Below, piece by piece: positions 31,357 through 41,092 of a stretch of 64,000 bases of DNA. Made by a program: the position numbers and the translations under genes. Location of the stretch: positions 1 to 64,000 of the forward strand of contig NZ_BLTG01000016.1 of NCBI RefSeq assembly GCF_017312405.1, in the 5' to 3' direction. Origin of the DNA: Mycobacterium sp. PO1 (lineage in GTDB: Bacteria > Actinomycetota > Actinomycetes > Mycobacteriales > Mycobacteriaceae). The stretch's first letter is position 1; each line of letters starts with the position of its first letter. The notes beneath the pieces were generated by a model. It was not told where the DNA came from, did not search any database, and saw nothing but the letters and a program-made list of their open reading frames with translations.

Positions 31357-32367
31357 TCATCGGGTCGAGTAGCGCTGAGCGAGCTTCTTGCGGTGCGCGG
31401 CAGGGGAACCGAACAGTGAACGGTTCAGAACGGCGCGTTTGAGGTAGGCGTGGATGCCGCTTTCCCAGGTGTAGCCGATGCCGCCGTGCAGCTGCATCGC
31501 TTTGCCGGCGACGGCGACGGCCGTCGACGTGGCATGCGCCTTGGCCATGGCCGCCGCGATCTCGGTGTCTCCACCGGCGGCCACCAGGTCCACCGCGTCG
31601 GCGACGAGCCGGCGGGACACCTCGATGTCGACGAGCATGTCGGCACAGGCGTGTTTGACGGCCTGGAACGAGCCGATCGGGCGGCCGAACTGATGGCGCA
31701 CCCGCACGTAATCGACCGTGGCGGTGAGCATCTGCTCGGCGACGCCGACGCTGTCGCAGGCGATCGCGACGGCGGCGCGGTCCAGCAGCGCGGCGACCCC
31801 CCGATCGTTGGACAAGTCCAGCACGGTGTCCACCGGCGCGGCGTCGGCGGTGACGGTGGCCAGGTGGCGCGTCTCGTCGAGCACCGGTTGCCCCGCGACG
31901 GTCAGCCCCCCGCTGGGCACGACGGCCAGGCAGGTACCGGTGGCGCTGCCGGTGACGACGAGCAGGTGGTCGGCGCCGACGGCATCCGGGACGAACTCGG
32001 CGTGTCCGGACAGTCGGCTCCCGTCCAGCGCGAACTCGCCGAAGGCCAGCGCCATCCGGAGCTCGCCACGGGTCACCCGCCCGAGCAGAGCCTCGGCGTC
32101 GGGTCCTGTGGTGGCTGCCAACGCACCGACCGTCAGCACCCCGTTGCCCAGGTAGCCCGTGGCCCCGGCGGCGCGGCCGATCTGGTCGAGCAGAATCGCG
32201 GTTTCGGCGAAGGAGGCCCCGGCGCCGCCGAGGTCTTCGGGTACCTCGATGCCGACCCATCCGGCGTCGACCAGCTCCTGCCACCCCGGTTCGCGGTCCT
32301 TGGCCAGCAGGTCCCCGGCCACGGCGCGCAGCTCGTCATGGAATTCGGTGAAGTCGTCAGCCATCAC
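31357..32367 (-). CDS. Acyl-CoA dehydrogenase, small subunit type (pair 2)
   Basis: 336 aa (335 from the ATG at 32364). Short acyl-CoA dehydrogenase-like protein with a complete C-terminal helical domain (YVRVRHQFGRPIGSFQAVKH, AMQLHGGIGYTWES) but a shortened N-terminal and middle part. This is the pattern of the smaller partner in mycobacterial alpha2beta2 steroid acyl-CoA dehydrogenases such as FadE27/FadE29. The start overlaps the stop of the large partner (GTGATG). Expected to form a heteromer with 32364-33590. Confidence 0.85.
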   Translation of the reverse strand: MMADDFTEFHDELRAVAGDLLAKDREPGWQELVDAGWVGIEVPEDLGGAGASFAETAILLDQIGRAAGATGYLGNGVLTVGALAATTGPDAEALLGRVTRGELRMALAFGEFALDGSRLSGHAEFVPDAVGADHLLVVTGSATGTCLAVVPSGGLTVAGQPVLDETRHLATVTADAAPVDTVLDLSNDRGVAALLDRAAVAIACDSVGVAEQMLTATVDYVRVRHQFGRPIGSFQAVKHACADMLVDIEVSRRLVADAVDLVAAGGDTEIAAAMAKAHATSTAVAVAGKAMQLHGGIGYTWESGIHAYLKRAVLNRSLFGSPAAHRKKLAQRYSTR

Positions 32368-33590
32368 GCCACACTCGGCTCCCGCGGCAACCCCAGACCG
32401 CGTTCGGCGATGATGCTGCGCTGGATTTCACTGGCCCCACCCGGAATCGTCCACTCCCACGAACCGACGAAATCCAGCACCCAGGAACCCGATTCCCAGC
32501 CACTGGACATCGGCTTGGTCAACGCGGTGTGCGCCTGCGGACCGCTGATCTCGGCGGCGAAATCGGTGAGGCGCTGCAGCAGCTCGCTGTAGTACAGCTT
32601 GACGATCGACGCGTCAGCCGGTCCACCGGCGACGCCTTCGACGACGCGCCGGCACATCCCGCGCAGACCCGTGATCTCGATCTCGAACTGCGCCAGCCGG
32701 TCTGCGACGACCGGGTCGTCGACGGGGGCGGTCTCCACCAGCCGCCGGAACCCGGCATGGGCGAGACGCTCGGCCAGTTCCAGCATCGTCATCCCCCGCT
32801 CGGCGCCCAGTGTCGCCTGCGCGACCTGCCAGCCGGCGTTCTCGGCGCCGATCAGGTTGTCGGCGGGGATCACGACGTCGTCGAGGAAGATCTCGCAGAA
32901 GTGGGAGTCGCCGACCGCGTTGCGGATGGGCCGCACGTCGACGCCAGGTGTCGACATGTCCATCAGGAAGTACGAGATCCCCTTCCGCTTGGCGGCGTCG
33001 GGGTCGGTGCGGGCCAGCAGCAGGCACCAGTCGGCGTGCCGAGCGCCGCTGGCCCAGAGCTTCTGGCCGTTGACGACGAAGCTGTCGCCGGTTCGGCGTG
33101 CGGTGGTGCGCAACGACGCGAGGTCGGAGCCGGCGTCGGGCTCGGAGAAGCCCTGGACCCAGATCTCCCCGTCGAGGATCGCCGGTAGATGCCGCCGACG
33201 CTGCTCCTCGGTGCCCGCCACCAGCAGCGTCGACGCCGCGTGGTGGATGCCGACGAACGCCAGCACCAGCCGCGGCGCGTCGTGGGCCGCCAATTCCTGG
33301 TAGAGCACCACCTGGTCCTCCACCGACATCACCGGATCGGCTCCTCGGGTGGCCGGCCCGCCGGCCCACTCCGCCGGCCAGTGCGGCACCGCATAGCCGG
33401 CACTGTGGAGTTCGGTGAACCAGGCCTTCTGAAACCGGACGAATTCTGCGTCGTCGACCCCGGATTGGGTCGAGCGCCAGTCACGCGGGATGTGGTCGCG
33501 GCACCATTGCCGGACCTCGCGCCGAAACCGGGCCTGTTGCGGTGAATCCCACGGATTGTTCGGCGTTTCTTCACCTTCGGCTGTGTTCAT
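32364..33590 (-). CDS. Acyl-CoA dehydrogenase, large subunit type (pair 2)
   Basis: 408 aa full-length flavin-dependent dehydrogenase that inserts an alpha,beta double bond into an acyl-CoA. Seen: VQGFSEPDAGSDLASLRT (about 128-145), VNGQKLWASGARHADWCLLLAR and the C-terminal PGGASEIQRSIIAERGLGLP. ATG at 33590 overlaps the stop of the preceding gene (ATGA). Similar to FadE26/FadE28-type subunits used on sterol side chains. Pairs with the smaller gene downstream. Confidence 0.9.
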   Translation of the reverse strand: MNTAEGEETPNNPWDSPQQARFRREVRQWCRDHIPRDWRSTQSGVDDAEFVRFQKAWFTELHSAGYAVPHWPAEWAGGPATRGADPVMSVEDQVVLYQELAAHDAPRLVLAFVGIHHAASTLLVAGTEEQRRRHLPAILDGEIWVQGFSEPDAGSDLASLRTTARRTGDSFVVNGQKLWASGARHADWCLLLARTDPDAAKRKGISYFLMDMSTPGVDVRPIRNAVGDSHFCEIFLDDVVIPADNLIGAENAGWQVAQATLGAERGMTMLELAERLAHAGFRRLVETAPVDDPVVADRLAQFEIEITGLRGMCRRVVEGVAGGPADASIVKLYYSELLQRLTDFAAEISGPQAHTALTKPMSSGWESGSWVLDFVGSWEWTIPGGASEIQRSIIAERGLGLPREPSVA

Positions 33591-34504
33591 GCGAACAACC
33601 CCGCCAATCCTCGGCGGTCGGCGACATTCGTCAGCTCCTGACGCGTCGCCGAGAGCCCGAACGGCAGTCGCCGCAGCGGTTGGCTGTGCCGCGACAGCCA
33701 GGACAGCGTGGTCTCGTCGCAGAAGCCGACCGCGCCGTGCAGCTGGTGGCACACCCGGAACACGACGTCGGCGGCTTCGATCGCCGCCAGCCGAAGCGCC
33801 AGCGCGTCCGCGACGGCGTCGGGACGGCCCCCGACGGCGCTCCACAGCGCGTGCTTGGCCAGGATGTCCAGGCCGCTGCGCTCCACCTCGGCGTCGGTGA
33901 GCTGGAACTGCACCCCCTGGAACGACGCCAGCGGCTGGCCGAACTGCTTGCGCAGCGTGACGTGAGCGACGGTCAGTTCGATCGCGCGGTCGAGCATCCC
34001 CAGCAACGTCCAGCACGGCAACGTCAGCGCGAGGCCTACGTCGCCGGAGCCCGCGTCGTCGACCGACGACAGCTGCAGCTCGGTGACGAAGCCCGGCTGG
34101 ATGTCACCGTGCCGGCTCACCATGGCCCGATGTCCGGCCACGTCGACCGTCGCCCACCGCAGATCGAGCCCGGCCACCGCGGCGGCGGGGCGTTCACCGC
34201 CGACGACGATCAGGCCGTCGGCGTCGAGGTCGGTCGGTGCGGCCAGGCGTTCGGCCAGCGGGTACGGCACGGCCCAGTATCCGGCGGCGCGGCACAGTGC
34301 CGCGGCGGCCTCGACTCCGTCGGTATCCGAACGCGGATCGAGTTCCCACGCGCCCAGGCCGGCGAGCACGGGGCCCACCAGGGATTCCCGCGCGCTGGGA
34401 GCTTTCTCGGCCTGGAGGACGAGCTCGTCACCGCCGGCGGCGTCGAAGGCATGCCGAGCCTGCCGACCGTATTCCAGCGCGTCATCGCTGAGGTCGAGGA
34501 TCAT
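33587..34504 (-). CDS. Acyl-CoA dehydrogenase, small subunit type (pair 1)
   Basis: 305 aa, the shortest of the four. C-terminal domain is recognisable (HVTLRKQFGQPLASFQGVQF, VCHQLHGAVGFCDETTLSWL), the N-terminal domain is reduced. ATG at 34504 overlaps the stop of the large subunit gene upstream (ATGA), and its own stop overlaps the next start. Likely the non-FAD or half-site partner in a heteromeric dehydrogenase with 34501-35667. Confidence 0.85.
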   Translation of the reverse strand: MILDLSDDALEYGRQARHAFDAAGGDELVLQAEKAPSARESLVGPVLAGLGAWELDPRSDTDGVEAAAALCRAAGYWAVPYPLAERLAAPTDLDADGLIVVGGERPAAAVAGLDLRWATVDVAGHRAMVSRHGDIQPGFVTELQLSSVDDAGSGDVGLALTLPCWTLLGMLDRAIELTVAHVTLRKQFGQPLASFQGVQFQLTDAEVERSGLDILAKHALWSAVGGRPDAVADALALRLAAIEAADVVFRVCHQLHGAVGFCDETTLSWLSRHSQPLRRLPFGLSATRQELTNVADRRGLAGLFA

Positions 34505-35667
34505 GTCCGGCCCGCCAACATCGCCCGGGACAACAGGATCCGCTGCATCTCGATGCTTCCCGACGACACGGTGGACGCCTGCGAGTAGCGCCAGTGGTCC
34601 TCGACTTCGCCGAGGAACCACCCCGCCCGGGCGTCGGTGCGGCGGACCTCGGCGGCGATGTCCATCAACACCTCGGCGCTGTCCTGGTCCAGCTTCGTCA
34701 CCGCGATGCGGTAGGCGGCGGCATCACCCGGGGTGACCCGGCCGCTGTCCTGCAGCGCAACCACCCGATAGGCCAGCAGCCGGGCCCGGCGGCAGTGCAT
34801 GAGCATCCGTATCCACCGTCCCCGCAGCTCGTCCGACAGCTCGTCCCACCGCTCACCCAGCACCGCGGGCGCGGCGGTCAGCAGCCGTTCGCAGCGCGCG
34901 TAGCGGGCGATGCCGACCCGTTCGAACGACATCACGTCCTGCACGATCGACCAGCCCGCATCGACGGTGCCGAGTACGTCGGCCCCGGTCACCCGCAGGT
35001 CGTCGAAGAACACCTCGTTGAGGTGATGCGGCCCCAGCATGGTGCCGACCGGGCGGACCGTGATCGCGGGATCGTCCATCGGGACGAGGAAGATCGTCAG
35101 ACCCTGTTGCTTCTTGGTGGTGGCGCCTTCCCCGATGCGGGAGGTGCGGGCCAGCAGGAAACACCACTGCGCCATCGTCGCGTAGGACGTCCAGATCTTC
35201 TGACCGCTGACCAGCCAGCCGTCTCCGTCCGGGCGGGCGAAGGTGCGCAGCGACGCCAGATCCGAGCCGGCCTCGGGCTCGGAGAACCCCTGACACCAGA
35301 TCACCTCGCCCGCGGCGATCGGCGGCAGATGCCTGCGCCGCTGCTCGGCGCTGCCGTGACGCATGATGATCGGCCCGACCCAGTTGACGCCCATGTACTG
35401 CGCGCCTCGCGGCTCGTGGGCCGCCCACATCTCTTCGCGCACGACGGTCTGCTCCCACACCGATGCGTCCCCGCCGCCGAACTCCTGCGGCCACGCCAGA
35501 CACAGCAGGTGCCGCTCGGCCAGGGTGCGGCAGAAGCGTTGCGCCGTCTCGAGATCGGCGGGGTCGTGCGTGAAGGCGCCCAAGAAGTGTTCCGGCACCT
35601 GCTCGGCCACCAGCTCGCGCAGCTCGCGGCGCAGGTCGCCGGCGCGCTTCCCCATGTCGAAATCCAT
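34501..35667 (-). CDS. Acyl-CoA dehydrogenase, large subunit type (pair 1)
   Basis: 388 aa. Motifs CQGFSEPEAGSDLASLRTFA (about 120-139), SGQKIWTSYATMAQWCFLLA, FFDDLRVTGADVLG, and the C-terminal SGSIEMQRILLSRAM. Full-length FAD-dependent acyl-CoA dehydrogenase. First of the four dehydrogenase genes in the transcript; the order large-small-large-small suggests two heteromeric enzymes acting on successive intermediates of one bulky acyl chain (inference). Confidence 0.9.
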   Translation of the reverse strand: MDFDMGKRAGDLRRELRELVAEQVPEHFLGAFTHDPADLETAQRFCRTLAERHLLCLAWPQEFGGGDASVWEQTVVREEMWAAHEPRGAQYMGVNWVGPIIMRHGSAEQRRRHLPPIAAGEVIWCQGFSEPEAGSDLASLRTFARPDGDGWLVSGQKIWTSYATMAQWCFLLARTSRIGEGATTKKQQGLTIFLVPMDDPAITVRPVGTMLGPHHLNEVFFDDLRVTGADVLGTVDAGWSIVQDVMSFERVGIARYARCERLLTAAPAVLGERWDELSDELRGRWIRMLMHCRRARLLAYRVVALQDSGRVTPGDAAAYRIAVTKLDQDSAEVLMDIAAEVRRTDARAGWFLGEVEDHWRYSQASTVSSGSIEMQRILLSRAMLAGRT

Positions 35668-35676
35668 CGCGTTCCC

Positions 35677-36843
35677 CTATCCCGAGCCGACCGTGTCGGG
35701 CGTGCCCAGACCCAGCTCGTCGAGGACGGCGGCGGTGTCGGCACCCAGTTCCGGTGCAGGTCCGCGTACCTTGCCGGGGGTGCGGGAGAACCACGTCGGC
35801 ACACCTGGGAAGCGCACGGGGCCGTGCGGCGTGTCCACGGTTTCGAACAGGCCGACGGCGTTGAGGTGTTCGTCGTCGAACAAGGCGTCCGGGGTGTTCA
35901 ACGGCGCCGCCGGAATCTCCAACTCCCGGAACAGCTTCAGCCATTCATCGGTGGTGCGCTCGGCCAAGGTCTGCGCGACCAAGCCGTAGACGGTGTCGAT
36001 CTCGTTGGCCCGCGACTCCAGCGTGGCATACAGGTCGGTGGCCCACGGCGGCGCGACGGCGTCGATGAACGCGCTCCAGTGTTTGTCGTTGTAGATCAGC
36101 GCCGCGATGTACCCGTCCTTCGTCTGGTACGGCCGGCGGTTGGGCGCAACCGTCCGCGGGTAGACGGCCGGACCGAGCGGCGGGTCGAACATGGCGCCGT
36201 TGGCATGCTCGACCAGCATGAATGAGGCCATGGTCTCGAACATCGCCACCTCGACCTCCTGGCCCTCGCCGGTGCGCTCGCGGTGGAAGAGCGCCATCGT
36301 CGTGGCGTACAGCGCGGTGAGCCCCGCGACCTTGTCGGCCATGATGGTGCCGACGTAGTCGGCCTCGCCGGTCAGCTGCTTCTGCACGGCGGGCAACCCG
36401 CACTCGGCCTGGATGGTGTCGTCGTAAGCCGGCCGGTCGCGATCGGGGCCGCGCCTGCCGTACCCGTAACAGTTGGTGTAGACGATCGACGGATTGATCG
36501 CCGCGACATCGTCGTAGCCGAACCCCAGCGTGGCGATCGCCTTGGACCGCATGGAGTGGATGAACACGTCGGCCCGCTCGATCAGCGCACGCATCGCCGT
36601 CTTGCCGCTCTCGGAGCGCAGATCCAGCACCACGCTGCGCTTGCCGCGGTTGACGTTGACGAACACGCCGCTCATCCCGGACACCGGGCCCACCGAGATG
36701 AATCGGGTGTTGTCCCCCTGAGGGGGTTCGACTTTGACGACCTCGGCACCCATGTCGGCCATGATCTGGGTGCAGTAGGGACCCATCACCATCGCGGTGA
36801 GGTCGACGACGCGTATTCCCGCCAGCGGTCCGGAGTCACCCAT
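35677..36843 (-). CDS. CaiB/BaiF-type CoA-transferase
   Basis: 388 aa class III CoA-transferase. Seen: GIRVVDLTAMVMGPYCTQI (about 9-27), GAEVVKVEPPQGDNTR, NRGKRSVVLDL, and the catalytic Asp region GTIMADKVAGLTALYA (about 165-180). Moves CoA from one acyl-CoA to the pathway acid, or racemises a 2-methylacyl-CoA (Mcr-like members share the fold). ATG at 36843 overlaps the SDR stop by 8 nt. Confidence 0.92.
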   Translation of the reverse strand: MGDSGPLAGIRVVDLTAMVMGPYCTQIMADMGAEVVKVEPPQGDNTRFISVGPVSGMSGVFVNVNRGKRSVVLDLRSESGKTAMRALIERADVFIHSMRSKAIATLGFGYDDVAAINPSIVYTNCYGYGRRGPDRDRPAYDDTIQAECGLPAVQKQLTGEADYVGTIMADKVAGLTALYATTMALFHRERTGEGQEVEVAMFETMASFMLVEHANGAMFDPPLGPAVYPRTVAPNRRPYQTKDGYIAALIYNDKHWSAFIDAVAPPWATDLYATLESRANEIDTVYGLVAQTLAERTTDEWLKLFRELEIPAAPLNTPDALFDDEHLNAVGLFETVDTPHGPVRFPGVPTWFSRTPGKVRGPAPELGADTAAVLDELGLGTPDTVGSG

Positions 36844-37759
36844 GCGTGACTCCGCGCGCAGCCATGCCGAAGCTGTACCGGATGTGTTCTGCGTGCCCGT
36901 CCGGCGCCGCCGGAAACATGACCGATCCTGCGGTGTCGCGGATCTGCGCCGCGTGGGTCTCGACGTCCTCGATGGTCCACGAAGGCCGGTAGACGCCCGG
37001 GGTCTCGGCGATGTAGGCCCGAGCGATGCGCCCGGCGATGGCCACCAGCATCTCGCCGGTGATCGAACAGTGTTCGTGTGCCAGCCAGCCCACCGCGGGT
37101 GCGACGAGATCGGCCCCCATGGGCGGATAGGCGGAGGTGTCGAGCCCCTCGGCCATCCGGGTGACAGCTGCGGGAACGATGACATTGCATTTCACGTTCG
37201 ACGGCGCGCCTTCGATCGCGGCGACGTTGGACAGGCCGATGATCCCCGCCTTGGCCACACCGTAGTTCGCCACGTCGTGGTTGCCGTAGAGGCCACCGAT
37301 CGACGACGTCAGCACGATCCGTCCGTAATCGTTCGAGCACATCTGCGGGAACGCTTCGCGTACCACGTGGAAGGCTCCGCGAAGATGCACATCGAGAACG
37401 GCGTCGAAGTCGTGGTAGGACATCTGCGCAAGCGGGGAACGACGGACATTGCCCGCGTTGTGGATCAGGATGTCCAGGCGGCCGAAGTTGTCCAGCGCGG
37501 CACCGATGATGGCGCGTCCACCCGCCACCGTCGTAACCGAATCCGTGGAGACCACCGCGTGACCCCCGGCAGCCCGGATCTCCCGGACGACGTCGGCCGC
37601 TGGTCGGTCATCGCGACCATCACCGCCCAGACCACCTCCGACATCGTTGACGACCACCTTCGCGCCGCGCGAGGCGAGCAGCAGGGCGTACTCGCGGCCC
37701 AGCCCGCGCCCGGCACCGGTCACGACCGCGACCCGGCCGTCGAACCGCAGGTCAGGCAC
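36836..37759 (-). CDS. SDR of the 17-beta-HSD type 4-like group
   Basis: 307 aa. NAD binding [12 protein letters not shown] (about 15-26), the extended NDVGGGLGGDG loop typical of peroxisomal multifunctional-enzyme (HSD17B4-type) dehydrogenases, NAGNVRRSPL, SSIGG and catalytic NYGVAKAG (Tyr about 165). Probably oxidises a 3-hydroxyacyl-CoA or a ring hydroxyl. GTG start overlaps the monooxygenase stop by 8 nt, and the 3' end overlaps the CoA-transferase. Confidence 0.9.
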   Translation of the reverse strand: MPDLRFDGRVAVVTGAGRGLGREYALLLASRGAKVVVNDVGGGLGGDGRDDRPAADVVREIRAAGGHAVVSTDSVTTVAGGRAIIGAALDNFGRLDILIHNAGNVRRSPLAQMSYHDFDAVLDVHLRGAFHVVREAFPQMCSNDYGRIVLTSSIGGLYGNHDVANYGVAKAGIIGLSNVAAIEGAPSNVKCNVIVPAAVTRMAEGLDTSAYPPMGADLVAPAVGWLAHEHCSITGEMLVAIAGRIARAYIAETPGVYRPSWTIEDVETHAAQIRDTAGSVMFPAAPDGHAEHIRYSFGMAARGVTHG

Positions 37760-39602
37760 GGAGTTCCAGCCCGTCCAGGTCGCCCTTGGCGCGCCACTCG
37801 GCGATCAGGTCGTCGAACGCATAGAAGCCCGGCGAGTAGAAGTCGCCGAGGAAGGATCCGTTACCCACGGCGCCGCCGCGGCCCTCGTTGTTGTAATAGC
37901 CGGGCGTGCAGGACAGTTCGAAGGCAGAGTTGTCGATCGCCAGTTCGCGCACCGTTGCCACCCACGCGTCCTGCCCCTCGCGGCTGGGTTCGACCGTGGT
38001 GGCGCCCCGGGTCTGCGCCTCGGCGATGATGTAGGCGATGTGCTGGGCCTGCTGTTCGAACATCGCCGTCGTGTTGGCCGACACGCCGCCCTGGATGAAA
38101 CCCATGAAGAACTGGTTCGGGAATCCGCGACTCGTCATCCCGTGCAGCGTCTGATACCTCTCTTTCCAGTACTCGAACAGCGACAACCCGTCGCGGCCGA
38201 CGATGCTGTCGATCGCGTACCGGCGGCTGATCTCGGTGGAGATCTCGAAGCCACTGGCGAAGATCACGCAGTCGACGTCGTACTCGATGCCGTTGGCGAC
38301 GATGCCGTTGGCAGTCAGACGCTCCACGCCTTTGGATTCCGAGACGTCGACCAGTGTCACGTTCGGTCGGTTGAACGTGGCCAGGTACTGCTCGCTCGAA
38401 CACGGCCGCTTACACATGAACCGGTAGTAGGGCTTGAGCGCCTCGGCGGTGCCGGGATCGTCGACGATGGCCTCGATGCGGCGGCGCAGCCGCTCCATGA
38501 TCTTGTAGTCCTCCTCTTCCCGGAAGGCCATGATCTGCTCGATGGTCACCGTGGTGGGGTCCTCACTGCCCGCGATACGGGCGGTCAGGTTGCGTCCCAG
38601 CTCGGTCCAGAAGTCGCACACCAGGTCTGGCTCGCCGAACACCACGCCGACGAACGGTGACCAGTTGTGGAAGTTGCGCTTGCGTTCCTCCTGCCAGCCC
38701 GGCTGCAGCGTGGCCGCCCAGTCCGGGTCGGTGGGAGTGTTCGCCCGTTCGTCCACCGACGACGGCGTGCGCTGGAACACGAACAGCTCCTTGGCGTCGC
38801 GGCCCAGGTGCGGCACCAACTGGATGCCGGTCGCGCCGGTACCGACGAGTGCGACCCGCTTGTCGGCGAGCTTGTCCAGCCCGCCGTCGGCGTCACCACC
38901 GGTGTAGTCGTAATCCCAGCGTGCGGAATGGAACACGTGGCCGCCGGCATCCCGGTACTCCTGGATGCCGGGGATACCGGGCAGCTTCGGCCGGTTGTAG
39001 GAGCCCTGCGCCATCACCACGAACCGGGCCGCGATCTCGTCGCCGCGGTCGGTGCTGATGCGCCAGCGCTTCGCCGAGTCGTCCCAGAGCAGCTCACGAA
39101 CCTGGGTGGAGAACAGCGCACCGTCGTACAGGCCGAAATGCTTGCCCATGTTGCGGCAGTGCTGAAAGATCTCGGCGCCGTCGGCGAACTTCTTCGACGG
39201 CATGAAGCCGAGCTCTTCGAGCATCGGGATGTAGCAGTAGGCGTCGTTGTCGCACTGGATGCCGGGAAACCGATTCCAGTACCAGACGCCGCCGAAGTCG
39301 CCGGCCATCTCGATGACCCGGATACCCTCGACCCCGGCCTTCTTCAGGTAGGCCCCCGCGAGCAGACCGGCGAATCCGCCGCCGAGGATGACGACCTCGG
39401 CGTTCTCGACGATCGGGTCGCGCGCGGTCGCCGTGGTGTAGGGATCAGTCTCGTAGAACTCGGCGAACTCGCCCTCGAGTTCCAGATACTGGTCGGCCCC
39501 TTCCGGCCGTAACCGCTTGGCGCGCTCCTGCGCGTACTTCTCGCGCAGCGCGTCGATGTCGATGTCGGCCGGGGTGTCCGTCGGCCCGCATGTCTCGGTC
39601 AT
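37752..39602 (-). CDS. Flavin-containing (Baeyer-Villiger-type) monooxygenase
   Basis: 616 aa. Two Rossmann motifs: FAD site VVILGGGFAGLLAGAYLKKA (about 68-87) and NADPH site VALVGTGATGIQ (about 254-265); between them HVFHSARWDYDY corresponds to the BVMO fingerprint FxGxxxHxxxW(P/D). A 65-residue N-terminal extension (KYAQERAKRLRPEGADQYLE) is typical of cyclopentadecanone/steroid-type BVMOs. Inserts oxygen next to a ketone to give an ester or lactone. ATG at 39602 follows GAGGAG by 5 nt. Confidence 0.92.
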   Translation of the reverse strand: MTETCGPTDTPADIDIDALREKYAQERAKRLRPEGADQYLELEGEFAEFYETDPYTTATARDPIVENAEVVILGGGFAGLLAGAYLKKAGVEGIRVIEMAGDFGGVWYWNRFPGIQCDNDAYCYIPMLEELGFMPSKKFADGAEIFQHCRNMGKHFGLYDGALFSTQVRELLWDDSAKRWRISTDRGDEIAARFVVMAQGSYNRPKLPGIPGIQEYRDAGGHVFHSARWDYDYTGGDADGGLDKLADKRVALVGTGATGIQLVPHLGRDAKELFVFQRTPSSVDERANTPTDPDWAATLQPGWQEERKRNFHNWSPFVGVVFGEPDLVCDFWTELGRNLTARIAGSEDPTTVTIEQIMAFREEEDYKIMERLRRRIEAIVDDPGTAEALKPYYRFMCKRPCSSEQYLATFNRPNVTLVDVSESKGVERLTANGIVANGIEYDVDCVIFASGFEISTEISRRYAIDSIVGRDGLSLFEYWKERYQTLHGMTSRGFPNQFFMGFIQGGVSANTTAMFEQQAQHIAYIIAEAQTRGATTVEPSREGQDAWVATVRELAIDNSAFELSCTPGYYNNEGRGGAVGNGSFLGDFYSPGFYAFDDLIAEWRAKGDLDGLELRA

Positions 39603-39667
39603 CTGTTCTCCTCGTGCGAATTCGGCGCGCAAAGCGACGCTGAGGGTGCTTGCGCGCGCCGGATTCG

Positions 39668-41080
39668 CTAGATCTCGCGGGGCTCGCCAGTACCCATGTA
39701 CTTGGACAGTTGGTGATGCAGGTTCACCGTGCTGCGCTCCCGGTACGGATTGGGCAGCGTGCCCGGGAAGCCGGCCGACTTCATCCCCTGCTGCACGGCG
39801 GCCATGTTGGAGAAGTCCTGCGGCAGCACCGACAACCAGTTCGGGGAGTCCTTCGGGGTGTAGACCCACTCGGTCTGCGGCTCTCCGCCTTCGGGATACA
39901 GCTCGAACACCGCGACCTCGAAGATGCACTTGTCCGGGTTGTAACTCGGATCAGGGCGGGCGCTGTAGCAGAGCGCGCTCGTCAGTCCCTGGCCCACCTG
40001 GAAGTTCGGGAAGAGCTGCCACGCGGTGCCGCTCTGCCCGAGGATGTCGGGCGGGATCGTCGGCCAGATCACCCCGCGGGCCTCGTCGTCGCGGCGCGCG
40101 GAGGTCAGCCAGTGCTGCAGCACCTGGTCGGCGGGGGTGCCCTCAGGCAGTTCGTCGACCAACCGCTTGGCGGCGTTCACCAGCGTCTGCGTGGTGGTCG
40201 CGTTGGTCTCCTCCATCGTGTACACCTGCATCTCCGCGGTGGAGATACGCGGATCGCCCGTGCCGAGACGGATCTTGGACTTGGTCTCGTCCATGCCTTT
40301 CGGTGCGTCGTAGCCGATGTTGCTGTGCCGACCCTGCGCCTTGGCCCAGCCCTTGAACTCACCGAACTTGTTGAACTCCGGGTGGGTGGTGAACACGTGG
40401 TAGGTCTCGTTGAACGCCTCCATCGCGACTTTCCAGTTGCAGTCGAAATAGAGCCATTTGCGCCACTTGTAGCGCATGTTCTCCAGGCCGAACGGATCGA
40501 GGATCTTGTTGGCCGGGAACAGGTAGTCGGCCAGCGATTCACACTCGGGGTCCATGTTGACGAACAACCAGCCGCCCCAGGTGTCGACCTGCACCGGGGC
40601 GAGGTGGGTGTTCTCCCGCGTCAGCTTTCCGGCCCAGTCGTCCTGCTCACGGATGTGGGTGCAGGATCCGTCGAGACCGTAGGTCCAGCCGTGGAATCCG
40701 CAGACGAACGACTTTCGCGCCCGCCCGACGGCGTTCTTCGCACCGTCAGGGGTGTCGACCAGTTTGCGGCCGCGGTGCATGCACACGTTGTGATGTGCGG
40801 CAAACTCGTTGGGGCCCGTCCGTACCACGATGATCGAGTCGTCGAGGATGTCGTAGGTCAGGTAGCTGCCGACCTCGGGGATCTCCTCGACCCGCCCGAC
40901 CTGCTGCCACACCTTGCGCCACAACTTGTCGCGCTCGGCACGCGCATAGCGCTCCGAGATGTACGCGTCGACGGAGATCGTGGTCGGCTCGGACAGGTCT
41001 TCCGCGATCTGACCCGTCGAATCATCCTCGGGCGCTTCGCTTTCGATGGCGGCGTCGAGGTCGGATTCGGTGTGCGTCAC
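39668..41080 (-). CDS. Rieske non-heme iron oxygenase, alpha subunit
   Basis: 470 aa. Rieske cluster ligands CMHRGRKL...CGFHGWTY (Cys-His pairs about 100-125), mononuclear iron ligands in NETYHVFTTH (about 228-237), and a long C-terminal catalytic domain. Activates O2 to hydroxylate or dihydroxylate a substrate; needs a separate reductase, which is not encoded in this cluster. The acidic N-terminal 35 residues are probably disordered. 12 nt after the SDR that opens the transcript. Confidence 0.93.
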   Translation of the reverse strand: MTHTESDLDAAIESEAPEDDSTGQIAEDLSEPTTISVDAYISERYARAERDKLWRKVWQQVGRVEEIPEVGSYLTYDILDDSIIVVRTGPNEFAAHHNVCMHRGRKLVDTPDGAKNAVGRARKSFVCGFHGWTYGLDGSCTHIREQDDWAGKLTRENTHLAPVQVDTWGGWLFVNMDPECESLADYLFPANKILDPFGLENMRYKWRKWLYFDCNWKVAMEAFNETYHVFTTHPEFNKFGEFKGWAKAQGRHSNIGYDAPKGMDETKSKIRLGTGDPRISTAEMQVYTMEETNATTTQTLVNAAKRLVDELPEGTPADQVLQHWLTSARRDDEARGVIWPTIPPDILGQSGTAWQLFPNFQVGQGLTSALCYSARPDPSYNPDKCIFEVAVFELYPEGGEPQTEWVYTPKDSPNWLSVLPQDFSNMAAVQQGMKSAGFPGTLPNPYRERSTVNLHHQLSKYMGTGEPREI

Positions 41081-41092
41081 GTCATCTTCCTT

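Noticed and set aside
34594-36225. Long plus-strand frame opposite the acyl-CoA dehydrogenase and CoA-transferase genes
   Set aside because: Antisense to three conserved genes, no recognisable domain; a composition artefact.
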